From Oscillatoriaceae cyanobacterium Prado104 (GTDB lineage: Bacteria; Cyanobacteriota; Cyanobacteriia; Cyanobacteriales; Microcoleaceae), in the NCBI GenBank assembly GCA_025454405.1, contig JALOON010000036.1:1-56709 (forward strand): DNA of 56,709 nucleotides, written 5' to 3'. Under the pieces are notes generated by a model. The model was not told the DNA's origin and made no database searches. It worked only from the letters and a program-made list of their open reading frames with translations. Numbering within the stretch: the first letter of the stretch is position 1; every line of letters begins with the position of its first letter. The position numbers and the translations under genes were made by a program. This document shows positions 44,701 to 52,602 of the stretch, piece by piece.

Positions 44701-47626
44701 CGATCGCGTTACTCTCAAACACGGTCAATCGGTCACTTCAGTAGCTGTTTCTCCAGATGGTAAGACCTTGGCAACAGTCAACTCCGATAAGCATCGCATG
44801 AATTCTCAAAATAGCATCAAACTTTGGGAACTCGCTACAGGTGAAGAACTACCTGTGGCGATACCCGGACACTCAGACGGAACAGTTTCTGTAGCGTTCT
44901 CTCCAGATGGAAAAGTTCTGGCAACGGGCGGACTGAATGATGCAAGTGTGATGTTATGGGATGTATCAACTGGCAAAGAGCTGAAAAACTATCGTGCAGG
45001 TACAGGCTATGAGGGAATTGGCAGGCCTGGAACGGTTCACACGGTGAAGTTTTCGCCAGATGGTAAGCTAGTAGCTCTGTTTATCCAACCTCTGAATTGT
45101 GTTACTGAGGCAACAATTTGCACTGCGATCGGATTTTCTTCAATGGTTAAAGTTCTAGATGTTGCCACCGGACAAGAAAAGGGAAATTTTCCAGTTGCAA
45201 ATTTTGGGAGAGATGTCGCATTTTCTCCAGATAGTCAAACGCTCGCAATTAGCTCTAGCAATTTTTTATCATCAAAAGCAGGCGTAGTTTTATGGGACTT
45301 AAAAACTCAAAAAGAACAATCTAAACTTGAACTGAGTGACGGTAGTTGGGCGCGATCGCTAGCTTTTTCTCCTGATGGCAAGACTCTAATTCTGGGAGGA
45401 AATGAGGTACGGGCTTGGAACATTGTAAATCGAGGTACGCCACAACGCATCGGACAACATCGACAAAATGTTGTGGCAGTTGCGTTTTCTCCAAATGGAC
45501 GGATCGTAGCATCTGCTAGCTCGGATCGAACGATTAAACTGTGGGATACAAATACCTATTTAGAGTTGGCAACCATTCAAGGACACGCGCAAGCAATTAG
45601 CTCTATCGCTTTTTCCCCAGATAGCAAAACACTGGTAACTGGTAGTGCTGACAAAACAGCAAAAGTCTGGGATATTGAACAGGTGACAAGGCAGAGCGAT
45701 TCCAGTGGGGATTCCTTTACTTTTTCTCCTGATGGTAGAACTTTAGTTGCCTGGGATGCGGGAGCAACGTTTGGTCGCGTTATGGTAGGCAGTGAGTCAG
45801 AAGTCAAGTTATTGGACGGAACAACTTTACAAGAGTTTGCTGCATTTGGAAACTCCGGTGGGGATTCTCATGTTGTAGTTTCCCCAGATAGTCAATTTTT
45901 ACTAACATGGGATGTCAGCAATATTAAGTTATGGGATCTCCATACAGGTCAGGAGATAGTCAATCGCCTGCAATGGATGGGGCGATCGGATGCTGAGCAA
46001 ATTCATATCGTCGCTGTCTCGCCCAACAGCCAAATACTAGCTGCGGGAAGCCATCAAAAGCTCCTTCTTTGGCAGAAAGATGCAGAGAAGTGGCAACAAC
46101 TTCCTGCCCTGAATTTCGGGAACACTTATATTAAGTCGATCGTTTTTTCACCTGACAGTAAAACGCTAGTGGCAGTGAATGCTGACGGTGTTGCTACAGT
46201 TTGGAATATTGCGACTCGAAAACAGCAAACAACCTTCAGACTTAGTAAAGATTCGGCATATATCTCAGAATTATCTCTAGAATTTTCGCCAGATGGCAAA
46301 ACGCTCGTTACTGGTGTTTCAGATAATACAGGATTTATCAAGTTTTGGGATTCAAAAACTTGGAAAGAACGGGCAAATTTGACGAGCAATTTCCCTGTTT
46401 GGGAATTTTCACCTGATGGTAAAACGATCGCAATTGCTGGTAATGGTGAGAGCGCTCAATTAGTAGATCTAATGACCGCTAAAACCATTCAGACATTTGA
46501 AGGACACACTGAGATCGTGCGTTCTCTCACCTTCTCACCAGATGGCAGGCGATTAGTGTCCGGCAGTAAAGATGGGTCTGTGAAAATTTGGAATCCAGTC
46601 ACGGGAACAGAACTGCTGACTTTAGGAGCGAATTTGGGTGATGTTCGAGCGGTTGATTTTGCGCCAGATGGTAAGACTCTTGTTGTTTCCTATTGGCAAG
46701 ATGACAAACGTCGGATCAGATTTTGGCGGGCCGCCAGAGATGAAGAAGTCTGGATCGATAATCTCAGAACATCTAATCCGGCAGTTTTTGCAGAAGGAGA
46801 AAAATTGGCAATGAAAGACAATTTGGACGGAGCGATCGCGCAATTCCAAACTATATTGAGGGCTAATCCAGAACTAAATATAGATCCCGCAAAAGTTGCT
46901 CGGCACCTTGCCGTACAAAAAACGCTTCTGGACAGTCAAAAACTAGCACAAACCTGGAATTCTGAAGGAGTATTTGCTCAATTACGCCATGCCTTAGAAT
47001 TAAATCCTGCCCTAACTCTTAACCCCAAAATGGACGCTCGACGAAGTATTTTATTGGCTCATCGACCTGTAATTGTAGAGGCGGAAAAGCATATTACGCA
47101 AGGATTTAACTACAAAAAACAGGGCGAAGTCGATAAGATAGTACCCGAACTTACTATAGGTATAGATTTGCTGGTTCCCTTATTTCAAAATGGCTATCCA
47201 GCTCCGCCTTTGCTTTTAGAAGCCTATATCGAGCGGGGGGCGCAGTATTTTGTTAAGCAGCAATACGATCGAGCGATCGTAAATTGGCAAGCAGCAGCTC
47301 AAATTGTTCCTTCAGATGCGCGTGCCTATGGCAATACGGGCTTTGCTTATTACGAATTAGGTCAACTAGATTTAGCTATTGCTATGTGGAAAAAAACCAC
47401 AGAACTCGATCCTAAATACGATGAAGCCTGGGCTGGTTTAGGTCTTGCTCTCTACGAACAGGGGAAAGTTAAGGAAGGAATTCTCATGTATCAAAAAGCA
47501 TTGGAACTGGAGCCAAATTTTAAGAGTGTAAATTGGTTGCGCGAATCCCGCAGTTGGTCAGAGAAATCGCTCCGCAGTGCATCTAAATTACTTCATTCAG
47601 CTTCAAAGAATTCAACAAATAATTGA
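41726..47626 (+). CDS. Caspase - STAND NTPase - TM - WD40 - TPR protein, 1966 aa
   Basis: Domains in order: caspase (1-275; YFAGHG H95, LDCCFAG C147); nSTAND1 NTPase from NPYRGLKPFEERHSRFFFGR (about 300-850; Walker A GASGCGKSS 342-350, Walker B LLLTIDQFEE with D549); one membrane segment (about 904-926); about 15 WD40 repeats (995-1670), enough for two propellers; and TPR-type helices (about 1680-1945). Such proteins act as sensor-switch-protease units: ligand binding to the repeats drives STAND oligomerisation and activates the caspase. The membrane segment puts the two halves on opposite faces unless it is peripheral. An extra hydrophobic insert follows Walker A (see findings). The ATG lies three bases after the previous stop. 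Confidence 0.93.
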   Translation: MQWEYNRTNFDRNLAVVIGIDRYQSDSIHDLSTPVSDARAIADLLETEYEYQPDNVVRLFDEAATLTGLQTLLTDTLPKLNPGKYDRLIFYFAGHGIPCNSKEGPKGYLVPQDADWQKQNSFLSMSEMYEALSKLECHHLLVILDCCFAGTFRWASSRKMIPILETVRREHYDRFIRYPAWQVITSAAHDQEALDVAKLAEDKRGLVDGEQQEVHSPFALALLEGLGEKKADMILDRVITAHELYLYLEERVSELSGDRQKPGIYPLKLDYDRGEFVFTQPGFDPVTNLKAAPPLNEENNPYRGLKPFEERHSRFFFGRKLLVEELSHRLCESEGSLTVVLGASGCGKSSLVKAGLIPELRERSNPEVFALNLIKACILTAAILAGFPRFPLKFLPIYRLHQWYLLAPMRPERFPLRNLARAILPIEQPELIEQLSQVSFLDEVFKPKDESGQDDRDGSIDAAFVKLANSWNSAAPEDKILLVEDYFKQLKNLCRNPQEQKQLSQLALAIFKQVKLLSARLLNEPQYLTNAIEKWSKSYPNTRLLLTIDQFEELITMSQESQTETDGGDKQKSDRVAESQPWLQFLQVLKRAIVECPQQLHILLTLRSDFEPRFLSSPLAADWKDARFPVRAMNLEELRQAIEGPALKQALYFEPPELASKLIDEVGQMPGALPLLSFALSELYIKLAQRWKENPNSSDRALRIKDYKELGGVAGALTRRATEEYDRLIENKDPEDEYRGGFGKQEGKAYQATMKRVMLRMVTIEGGGATRRRVPESELVYPDATENQRVAQVSDRLVKARLLVKAQETGEPYIEPAHDFLVRGWDKLQGWIGQEQTNLILQQRLTPAALDWEAKHKQNRLLWNAEPNLDLFEQVLHSPTNCWFNKVELDFIKSSASRKRKNVTLRWVGVGCLLFATTAAAFFFNNLRQLADRRELIARQNLYASNMNLANQEWGKSQINQFTRLLDNSYPQADRNDLRGFEWYYFWKLAHSDRVTLKHGQSVTSVAVSPDGKTLATVNSDKHRMNSQNSIKLWELATGEELPVAIPGHSDGTVSVAFSPDGKVLATGGLNDASVMLWDVSTGKELKNYRAGTGYEGIGRPGTVHTVKFSPDGKLVALFIQPLNCVTEATICTAIGFSSMVKVLDVATGQEKGNFPVANFGRDVAFSPDSQTLAISSSNFLSSKAGVVLWDLKTQKEQSKLELSDGSWARSLAFSPDGKTLILGGNEVRAWNIVNRGTPQRIGQHRQNVVAVAFSPNGRIVASASSDRTIKLWDTNTYLELATIQGHAQAISSIAFSPDSKTLVTGSADKTAKVWDIEQVTRQSDSSGDSFTFSPDGRTLVAWDAGATFGRVMVGSESEVKLLDGTTLQEFAAFGNSGGDSHVVVSPDSQFLLTWDVSNIKLWDLHTGQEIVNRLQWMGRSDAEQIHIVAVSPNSQILAAGSHQKLLLWQKDAEKWQQLPALNFGNTYIKSIVFSPDSKTLVAVNADGVATVWNIATRKQQTTFRLSKDSAYISELSLEFSPDGKTLVTGVSDNTGFIKFWDSKTWKERANLTSNFPVWEFSPDGKTIAIAGNGESAQLVDLMTAKTIQTFEGHTEIVRSLTFSPDGRRLVSGSKDGSVKIWNPVTGTELLTLGANLGDVRAVDFAPDGKTLVVSYWQDDKRRIRFWRAARDEEVWIDNLRTSNPAVFAEGEKLAMKDNLDGAIAQFQTILRANPELNIDPAKVARHLAVQKTLLDSQKLAQTWNSEGVFAQLRHALELNPALTLNPKMDARRSILLAHRPVIVEAEKHITQGFNYKKQGEVDKIVPELTIGIDLLVPLFQNGYPAPPLLLEAYIERGAQYFVKQQYDRAIVNWQAAAQIVPSDARAYGNTGFAYYELGQLDLAIAMWKKTTELDPKYDEAWAGLGLALYEQGKVKEGILMYQKALELEPNFKSVNWLRESRSWSEKSLRSASKLLHSASKNSTNN

Positions 47627-47652
47627 CTGAGATGGCTAACCCGGACTTGATA

Positions 47653-47742
47653 TACAGCAGTTTTCAGGTATCTGAGGTACACAGAAACCCGATCCAGAAA
47701 CCGGGTTTCTAGCTGTACTTCATAAACCTGCAATCTGCTGTA
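47653..47742. mobile_element. MITE-like element, family B, copy 2
   Basis: TACAGCAG ... CTGCTGTA ends with AGAAACCCGATCC/ CCGGGTTTCT arms, 90 bases. It lies between the convergent ends of the STAND gene and the small hydrophobic-tail gene and could serve as a bidirectional terminator. A solo family-A end (47636-47653) abuts it. Confidence 0.75.
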
Positions 47743-47757
47743 ATTCTTGTTCGCATC

Positions 47758-48240
47758 TCAGCTTGCAGGTTTTGCCAAACTTTTCTCCCAAGTTTTACAA
47801 ATTCCAGTAGCAGTATAATTAGCAATCTTTTTGACAATCAATGCAGCCAAAAGAGTAGCAACAGCCGGTGCAAGTCCCAGTCCAGATATCAGAACGGGAG
47901 CTAGCATTCCTGCAGCTTTGGTGTAATTCTGGCTAATAGCTTCATCCAAGATTTTCTGAGTCTCTAAATCCTCTCCTCCGAGGGGTTTGCACATAATTTC
48001 GTAAACTAAGGGGTTCACGCGATCGAACAGCCGTTTGCCCGCTTCTAAAAACCTCGGATCGATCGCTCCTCTGCTGGCAACACCTGCATCAATTGCCTCT
48101 AAAGAAACTGGATCTATTCCTTTAATGCTGAGTTCTATCCCATCATCCCCTATAGCTAGAGCGTGAGAGCCAATTTGTGCTTCTAGCTGCTCCTCATCAA
48201 GTTCCCACAAACTCTCTACAATAACTGCAACTTCTGCCAT
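47758..48240 (-). CDS. Small protein with a long hydrophobic C-terminal segment, 160 aa
   Basis: I recognise no named family. Residues 1-55 are an acidic, alternating region (VESLWELDEEQLEAQ, DDGIELSIKGIDPVSLEAI), 60-105 a helical part (FLEAGKRLFDRVNPLVYEIM). Residues 110-140 form one long hydrophobic, glycine/alanine-rich stretch (GMLAPVLISGLGLAPAVATL, then LAALIVKKI) with a basic tail. It could insert in a membrane as one or two helices. GAGGG precedes the ATG. It faces the caspase-STAND gene tail to tail, next to a WD40 gene on its own strand, which makes a role in the same system plausible. Confidence 0.7.
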   Translation of the reverse strand: MAEVAVIVESLWELDEEQLEAQIGSHALAIGDDGIELSIKGIDPVSLEAIDAGVASRGAIDPRFLEAGKRLFDRVNPLVYEIMCKPLGGEDLETQKILDEAISQNYTKAAGMLAPVLISGLGLAPAVATLLAALIVKKIANYTATGICKTWEKSLAKPAS

Positions 48241-48465
48241 GATTAATTTTCCCTCAACTTGAGTTAACGATAATATTACTGATTATTTTTTGCCTGCGAA
48301 GCTGATGAATAAAAACCCTTAAATATAGCTTAGCTAAGACCGAGCTACCAATTGGAAATCTTAACCATTCTTTATCGGACTGATGCTACAAGTAACTTGA
48401 CACGCTACTTGCAGCCGTAAGGCGCGCTGCGCGCGCCCTACATATAATTTATTCGATCGCCTGCT

Positions 48466-49386
48466 TTAGGAATTTACTCGCCACAAGATAGCTGTTTTAT
48501 CATCACACCCCGTAGCCAGAAGTTTGCCATCCGGGCTAAATGCTACAGAGTTGACAAATTCCATATGTTCGTAGGTAGCTTTGAGCGCTAACGTGCTAGC
48601 ATCCCACAGTTTGGCAGTGTAGTCTTCGCTCCCTGTTGCCAAGAGTTTGCCATTCGGGCTGAAAGCAATAGAAGTAACTGATTTTTTGTGAGGACTAAAC
48701 TTCTTCTTAAGAGCCAAAGTCGTTGCATCCCATAAAGCAACAGTCTTGTCTTCACCGGCTGATACTAACAGGCTACCATCAGGACTAAATGCGACCCCAT
48801 GCACGCGAGCCCTGTGAACGTTACCCGTAGCTTTGACTTCGCCAGTTGCCACATCTATCAGTTGAACGAGCGTGTTTTCTGTTCCTATAGCAAGGAGTTT
48901 ACCATCAGGACTAAAGGCCATTGTCCGCACCACATTAGTAGAACGTTCCTCGAAAAACTCAAGTTTGGGATCGCTAAAATTATTGACACTCAAGATTCCT
49001 GCTCTTTTAAAGTGGTCGCTGTTCCCGCCAGTGCTAAAAGCTACAAGCTGACCGTCGGGGCTAAAGGCTACTGCTTTTCCCACGTCTCCGTTGCCGAAAC
49101 GTTCTACCTTTCGTCCAGTAGCTACGTCCCATAACACGATTGTCTGGGAGAAGGTATTTCCCTTAACCAGGCAGGCGGATGCCAAAAGGCTGCCGTCAGG
49201 GCTAAACGCTATTCCATAGTAGGGCGAATCGGCGATCGTTGCTTTCAGGGTATAGGTGCTAACGTCCCAGAACTTGATGGTGCCGTCATTGCTCGCTGAA
49301 GCTAACAGTTTACCATCGGGGCTAAATGCCACGGAACACACCCAACTGGTATGACCTGTCAGTGATGCCAGCATTTCATTGGTCAT
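48466..49386 (-). CDS. Stand-alone WD40 beta-propeller protein, 306 aa
   Basis: From ATG 49386 the product is made only of seven WD40 repeats, starting LASLTGHTSWVCSVAFSPDG and ending AILWRVNS. Nearly every unit contains the VAFSPDGKLLA strand. Seven units close a single propeller. There is no signal peptide, so it is an intracellular scaffold or recognition protein. GGGAG precedes this ATG; the 54-codon upstream extension of the frame is not plausible. It lies upstream of the hydrophobic-tail gene on the same strand, 225 bases away. Confidence 0.92.
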   Translation of the reverse strand: MTNEMLASLTGHTSWVCSVAFSPDGKLLASASNDGTIKFWDVSTYTLKATIADSPYYGIAFSPDGSLLASACLVKGNTFSQTIVLWDVATGRKVERFGNGDVGKAVAFSPDGQLVAFSTGGNSDHFKRAGILSVNNFSDPKLEFFEERSTNVVRTMAFSPDGKLLAIGTENTLVQLIDVATGEVKATGNVHRARVHGVAFSPDGSLLVSAGEDKTVALWDATTLALKKKFSPHKKSVTSIAFSPNGKLLATGSEDYTAKLWDASTLALKATYEHMEFVNSVAFSPDGKLLATGCDDKTAILWRVNS

Positions 49387-49563
49387 AATTGAAACTCCCT
49401 TTGTACTCAAGCTTAAGTATAATTCGCTACGAGCATATATCTGACAAAACTTGAATTTTCCAGAATTCCTTGCCAAATGGCCGATCGGCACGGAGTAGTG
49501 TACGTGCCAATTGGGGAGTGCGGAATCGGGGTATAAATGATGACTCACCGCACAACTAAAGAA

Positions 49564-49619
49564 GGTGCGTCAGGATTGATGGTTTTCCACAAGCTTATTA
49601 GCTTCTTCCTGACGCACCC
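49564..49619. repeat. Inverted repeat GGTGCGTCAGGA / TCCTGACGCACC
   Basis: Arms at 49564-49575 and 49607-49618 enclose about 30 bases. Related to the hairpin at 1464-1512. Confidence 0.7.
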
Positions 49620-49657
49620 TGCGATTAATATTGTGTCCGATCGATTACCAGTAATAA

Positions 49658-49723
49658 AAACGGTTTGTAGTGATGACTTTAGTTCTCAAAGATCGGGACT
49701 GAAAGCTTTACTACAAACCGTTT
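49658..49723. repeat. Inverted repeat AAACGGTTTGTAGT / ACTACAAACCGTTT
   Basis: Perfect 14-base arms at 49658-49671 and 49710-49723 with a 38-base loop. A MITE-like hairpin between the WD40 and pirin genes, both read leftward. Confidence 0.75.
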
Positions 49724-49773
49724 AAGATCGCGGTCAATCGAGCGAATAGAATCTAAGAAGTTTCACGGCAATT

Positions 49774-50472
49774 TTATGCTAGATCGAACAGCAAAATTTC
49801 TGCATCTTCCGTAGCTTCGATCGCGACTTCAGTTCGATCGCTAATCGCCGCACCGTCGCCCTTTGCTAAGGTCAAACCGTTAAGCAAAATAGCACCGCGA
49901 GCAACTTGCACCCAAGCGTGACGGTTCGGCTGCAAAGTATGAACAACCCGCGAGTTTTTATCCAAAACAGCCGCGTACAAATCGACATCTTGATGCACTT
50001 TCACCGCACCATCTCTAGCATCTCGCGCCGCTACCAAACGCAGTTTTCCGTGTCTTTCTGCTAGAGGAAACTCTTTCTGTTCGTAACTCGGTGTCAATCC
50101 ATTTGTATCGGGCAAAATCCAGATTTGCAGTAAATGAACTGGATCGGTTTGCGAGTGATTGAACTCGCTGTGTTGGATGCCCGTCCCCGCACTCATCCGC
50201 TGCACTTCACCGGGTTTGATTACTGCGCCGGTTCCCAAACTGTCTTTGTGTTCTAAAGCTCCTTCCAATACATAGGTAATGATTTCCATGTCTCGGTGTC
50301 CGTGAGTGCCGAAACCATTACCTGGGCTAACGACATCTTCATTAATTACTCGCAAAGTGCGAAAATTCATGTGTTTGGGATCGTAATAGTTGGCAAAGGA
50401 AAATGTGTGGTAAGTGTCCAGCCAACCGTGGTTTGCGTGTCCTCTAGCTTCACTTTTACGAACTGCAATCAT
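49774..50472 (-). CDS. Pirin-family bicupin protein
   Basis: The 232-residue protein has the pirin N-cupin metal motif [19 protein letters not shown] (key residues H-x-H and E of MEI) and IQHSEFNHS later in the first cupin, giving a 3-His/1-Glu site. The second cupin is less conserved. Bacterial members (YhhW/YhaK type) include quercetin 2,3-dioxygenases and redox-sensing proteins; the in vivo substrate is unknown. A perfect AGGAGG precedes the ATG. It lies near a CDGSH protein (same strand) and a divergent HxlR regulator, a common stress-linked grouping. Confidence 0.92.
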   Translation of the reverse strand: MIAVRKSEARGHANHGWLDTYHTFSFANYYDPKHMNFRTLRVINEDVVSPGNGFGTHGHRDMEIITYVLEGALEHKDSLGTGAVIKPGEVQRMSAGTGIQHSEFNHSQTDPVHLLQIWILPDTNGLTPSYEQKEFPLAERHGKLRLVAARDARDGAVKVHQDVDLYAAVLDKNSRVVHTLQPNRHAWVQVARGAILLNGLTLAKGDGAAISDRTEVAIEATEDAEILLFDLA

Positions 50473-50575
50473 GTGTTCCTCCTAATTAAAAATTTCGATG
50501 TGTCAGTCATATTTAGTTGGAAGGGAAACCAAAAGCGATCGATCGCACTTGGTTTCTTCTCGATCGTTACTGCTG

Positions 50576-50812
50576 TTAAAGCTTGCTATGAGTGCCGTCG
50601 CAAAATGGAGACTTCACAGTATGCTTGCAGTTGCACAGCGCCACAGCTTTTTTCTCAGTTATTTCAAAAGCTAGCGGCACAAATCCGCTGCCTTTATGGG
50701 AACCATCACAAAAAGGCTGATTCTTAGCTTGACCGCAGGCGCACCAATAGTATTTTCCGGGTTCAAGTTCCATAACGACGGGTTTTCGATCGGCAATTAC
50801 AGGCTCGTTCAT
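50576..50812 (-). CDS. CDGSH iron-sulfur domain protein with two motifs
   Basis: The 78-residue protein has two CDGSH-type motifs: C-x-C at CACG with FCDGSH in the first half, and CNC with FCDGTH in the second. Each would hold a [2Fe-2S] cluster with three Cys and one His. This is the tandem, mitoNEET-like class found in bacteria, linked to iron, redox or cluster transfer. GGAG precedes the ATG. It is 103 bases upstream of the pirin gene on the same strand and could be co-transcribed with it. Confidence 0.93.
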   Translation of the reverse strand: MNEPVIADRKPVVMELEPGKYYWCACGQAKNQPFCDGSHKGSGFVPLAFEITEKKAVALCNCKHTVKSPFCDGTHSKL

Positions 50813-50909
50813 CGTGTTCTCCTCTTTAATTCGTTCCAGATTCAGAAATCTATGTATTGGTTTAGTTGGTTTGATTTCTGAGATGTTTCTACTTTAAACC
50901 AAGTCAAGC

Positions 50910-50947
50910 TATGATGGGAAGTACGCACTTAAAAGTGGGATAGTTAC
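50910..50947 (+). promoter_or_regulatory. Probable promoter and HxlR operator
   Basis: TATGAT (50910-50915) is a good -10 element. It is followed by the dyad CACTT-AA-AAGTG (50926-50937) inside GTAC ... GTTAC, just before the HxlR gene. It lies in the divergent region and may control both the hxlR-type gene and the CDGSH-pirin pair. No good -35 element is seen. Confidence 0.5.
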
Positions 50948-50959
50948 CAAAAAGATACT

Positions 50960-51292
50960 ATGCAAGTCAAAGAAGGAAGTCTTGAAAGAGCAAATTGCCC
51001 GGTAGAAAGAACTTTAGAGGTAATTGGCGGCCGCTGGAAAGTCTTGATCCTGCGGGAACTGTTTCAAGGAGTGAAGCGTTTTAACGAGTTGCAAAGGGCC
51101 GTGAATGGCATTACTCAAAAAATGCTGACGCAGCAACTTCGGGAGATGGAATCTGACGGCATCGTGCATCGAGAAATTTACTTGCAAGTGCCACCGAAAG
51201 TTGAATATTCGCTGACTCCTTTGGGTGCCAGTCTCAAACCGATTATTGACACCATGCATGAATGGGGAGTTCGGCATATTAATTTAACTTGA
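50960..51292 (+). CDS. HxlR-family winged-helix regulator
   Basis: The 110-residue protein shows the HxlR core: [20 protein letters not shown] (C13 at the N-terminal position used for redox sensing in several members), [20 protein letters not shown] and the wing VEYSLTPLG. It should bind DNA as a dimer and respond to electrophiles or oxidants through the lone cysteine; the response is inference from the family. It is divergent from the CDGSH and pirin genes, its likely targets. The ATG follows AAAGATACT with little ribosome-site character. Confidence 0.92.
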   Translation: MQVKEGSLERANCPVERTLEVIGGRWKVLILRELFQGVKRFNELQRAVNGITQKMLTQQLREMESDGIVHREIYLQVPPKVEYSLTPLGASLKPIIDTMHEWGVRHINLT

Positions 51293-51798
51293 ATCTTATC
51301 AGAATGTTACGAGATTTGAGATTGAATGGAACATTTCAAATCTCTATTTTGCAAAGGATAATGCCGGGTAGAGTAATGGCTAATTTACAGAGATCGATCG
51401 CGATCGAGCCAGTACCCTATCTGACAGAGTTTTAGCTGGTTCGGCAAACCCCATCTGCTGTTCGGTATTCTCCCAAAGTTGAGGCAAAAGTCCGATCGCA
51501 GCGTTAATGTAATCTGTATTTCAACTAATCCATCATCCGGAAAATACCATACAGAAAATGATGCTAATAGTGAGACTGTGGCTGAAGGCAGTCATAGTTG
51601 TTTTAAGATGCAACAAGTCGCTTTAGTATTTTGGATCGGGTCGATCGAGCTTTTTGCTACTTGCACAAAAACACTGGATTTATCTGATAGCGGAACTCTC
51701 CCTACCCGCGCCATAATTTAATGACCGCAACACCTGCATCACCCTGTTTCTATCTGCCGGTAGATGTGAGTTTTTCAACCCAGTTCAACAATAGTAAC
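51293..51798. other. Spacer between HxlR and DUF4112 genes
   Basis: About 500 bases. An 80-codon frame (51479-51721) is present but unconvincing. No terminator hairpin with a T run was found. Nothing else is recognised. Confidence 0.4.
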
Positions 51799-52197
51799 AT
51801 GAACAACATCGAACGTCTTGCCACCCTCAACCGCATCCGCAAACTCAGCCGTTTAATGGATACTGCGATCGGCATTCCCGGTACTAAATTTAGAATTGGT
51901 TTAGATCCAATTATCGGTTTAGTTCCCGGTGCCGGCGATTTAGTAGATACGGCATTTTCCGCCTACTTAATTTATTTAGCTACCCGATTCAACATCCCCC
52001 GCAAAACTCTAGGCAAAATGATTTACAATATCGGTTTGGAAGCTGTTATTGGAACGGTGCCTTTAGTGGGAGATATTTTTGATGCTTTTTATAAATCAAA
52101 CATGAGAAATCTTGCACTTTTAGAAGCGCACCTCGAAGCAGCAGAACCGGAATTAGCCGAAGCTGCAAAACCCGTTCCCGAGCCAGTTAAACGGTAA
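51799..52197 (+). CDS. DUF4112-family membrane protein
   Basis: The DUF4112 signature is clear: LSRLMDTAIGIPGTKFRIG, then LDPIIGLVPGAGDLVDTAFS, and IYNIGLEAVIGTVPLVGDIF. Two hydrophobic segments probably cross or dip into the membrane. The function of the family is unknown. The frame also opens at ATG 51721, 26 codons earlier, but that leader looks unlike family members, so I chose the ATG at 51799 (132 residues); the longer form cannot be excluded. The C-terminal tail is Pro/Glu/Lys-rich. Confidence 0.82.
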   Translation: MNNIERLATLNRIRKLSRLMDTAIGIPGTKFRIGLDPIIGLVPGAGDLVDTAFSAYLIYLATRFNIPRKTLGKMIYNIGLEAVIGTVPLVGDIFDAFYKSNMRNLALLEAHLEAAEPELAEAAKPVPEPVKR

Positions 52198-52602
52198 ATA
52201 ATATCATACCAAATCCGTGGTGAACTATCCCCTCTATCGCAGAAAACTGTAGGGGCGGGTTCGCCAACAATCCCTGCTAAAGATTGACAATCTCAAAAAC
52301 CCGCCCCCACCCAACGATAAATTCAAACCAACATTTTTATTGGGAATTATATCGCGTTCGATCGGGCTTAAAATATAGATCGGGGCGGGTTTATTAGATC
52401 TCTTATTTTTAGTGAAGATTTCAGCAAACTCGCTCCTACTAGAATTATGGTAATTGACCGGACACGATATTGCGCAAAAAAACCATTTCTGGGAAAAAAC
52501 ACTCTATTAATGCGTCAAATATTGAAGCATCAACCCGATATTAATACGCTAAGCGCAAGTCATACCTATGTTTAATTTTGCCTCATTTACTCCAAAAGCA
52601 AA
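52198..52602. repeat. Spacer with solo family-A end and GGGGCGGGTT inverted repeat
   Basis: A solo left end of family A lies at 52206-52230. TGTAGGGGCGGGTTCGCC (52248-) and AACCCGCCCC (-52307) form an inverted repeat whose second copy is at 55337-55396. A partial third GGGGCGGGTTT is at 52382. No gene. Confidence 0.6.

Noticed and set aside
49537..49725. 62-codon frame on the plus strand
   Set aside because: It is made largely of two inverted repeats (49564-49619 and 49658-49723), so it is repeat sequence, not a gene.
51479..51721. 80-codon gene upstream of DUF4112, its TAA overlapping ATG 51721
   Set aside because: TTG start, no ribosome site, no recognisable composition or motif; the overlap with an optional start of the next gene is probably chance.
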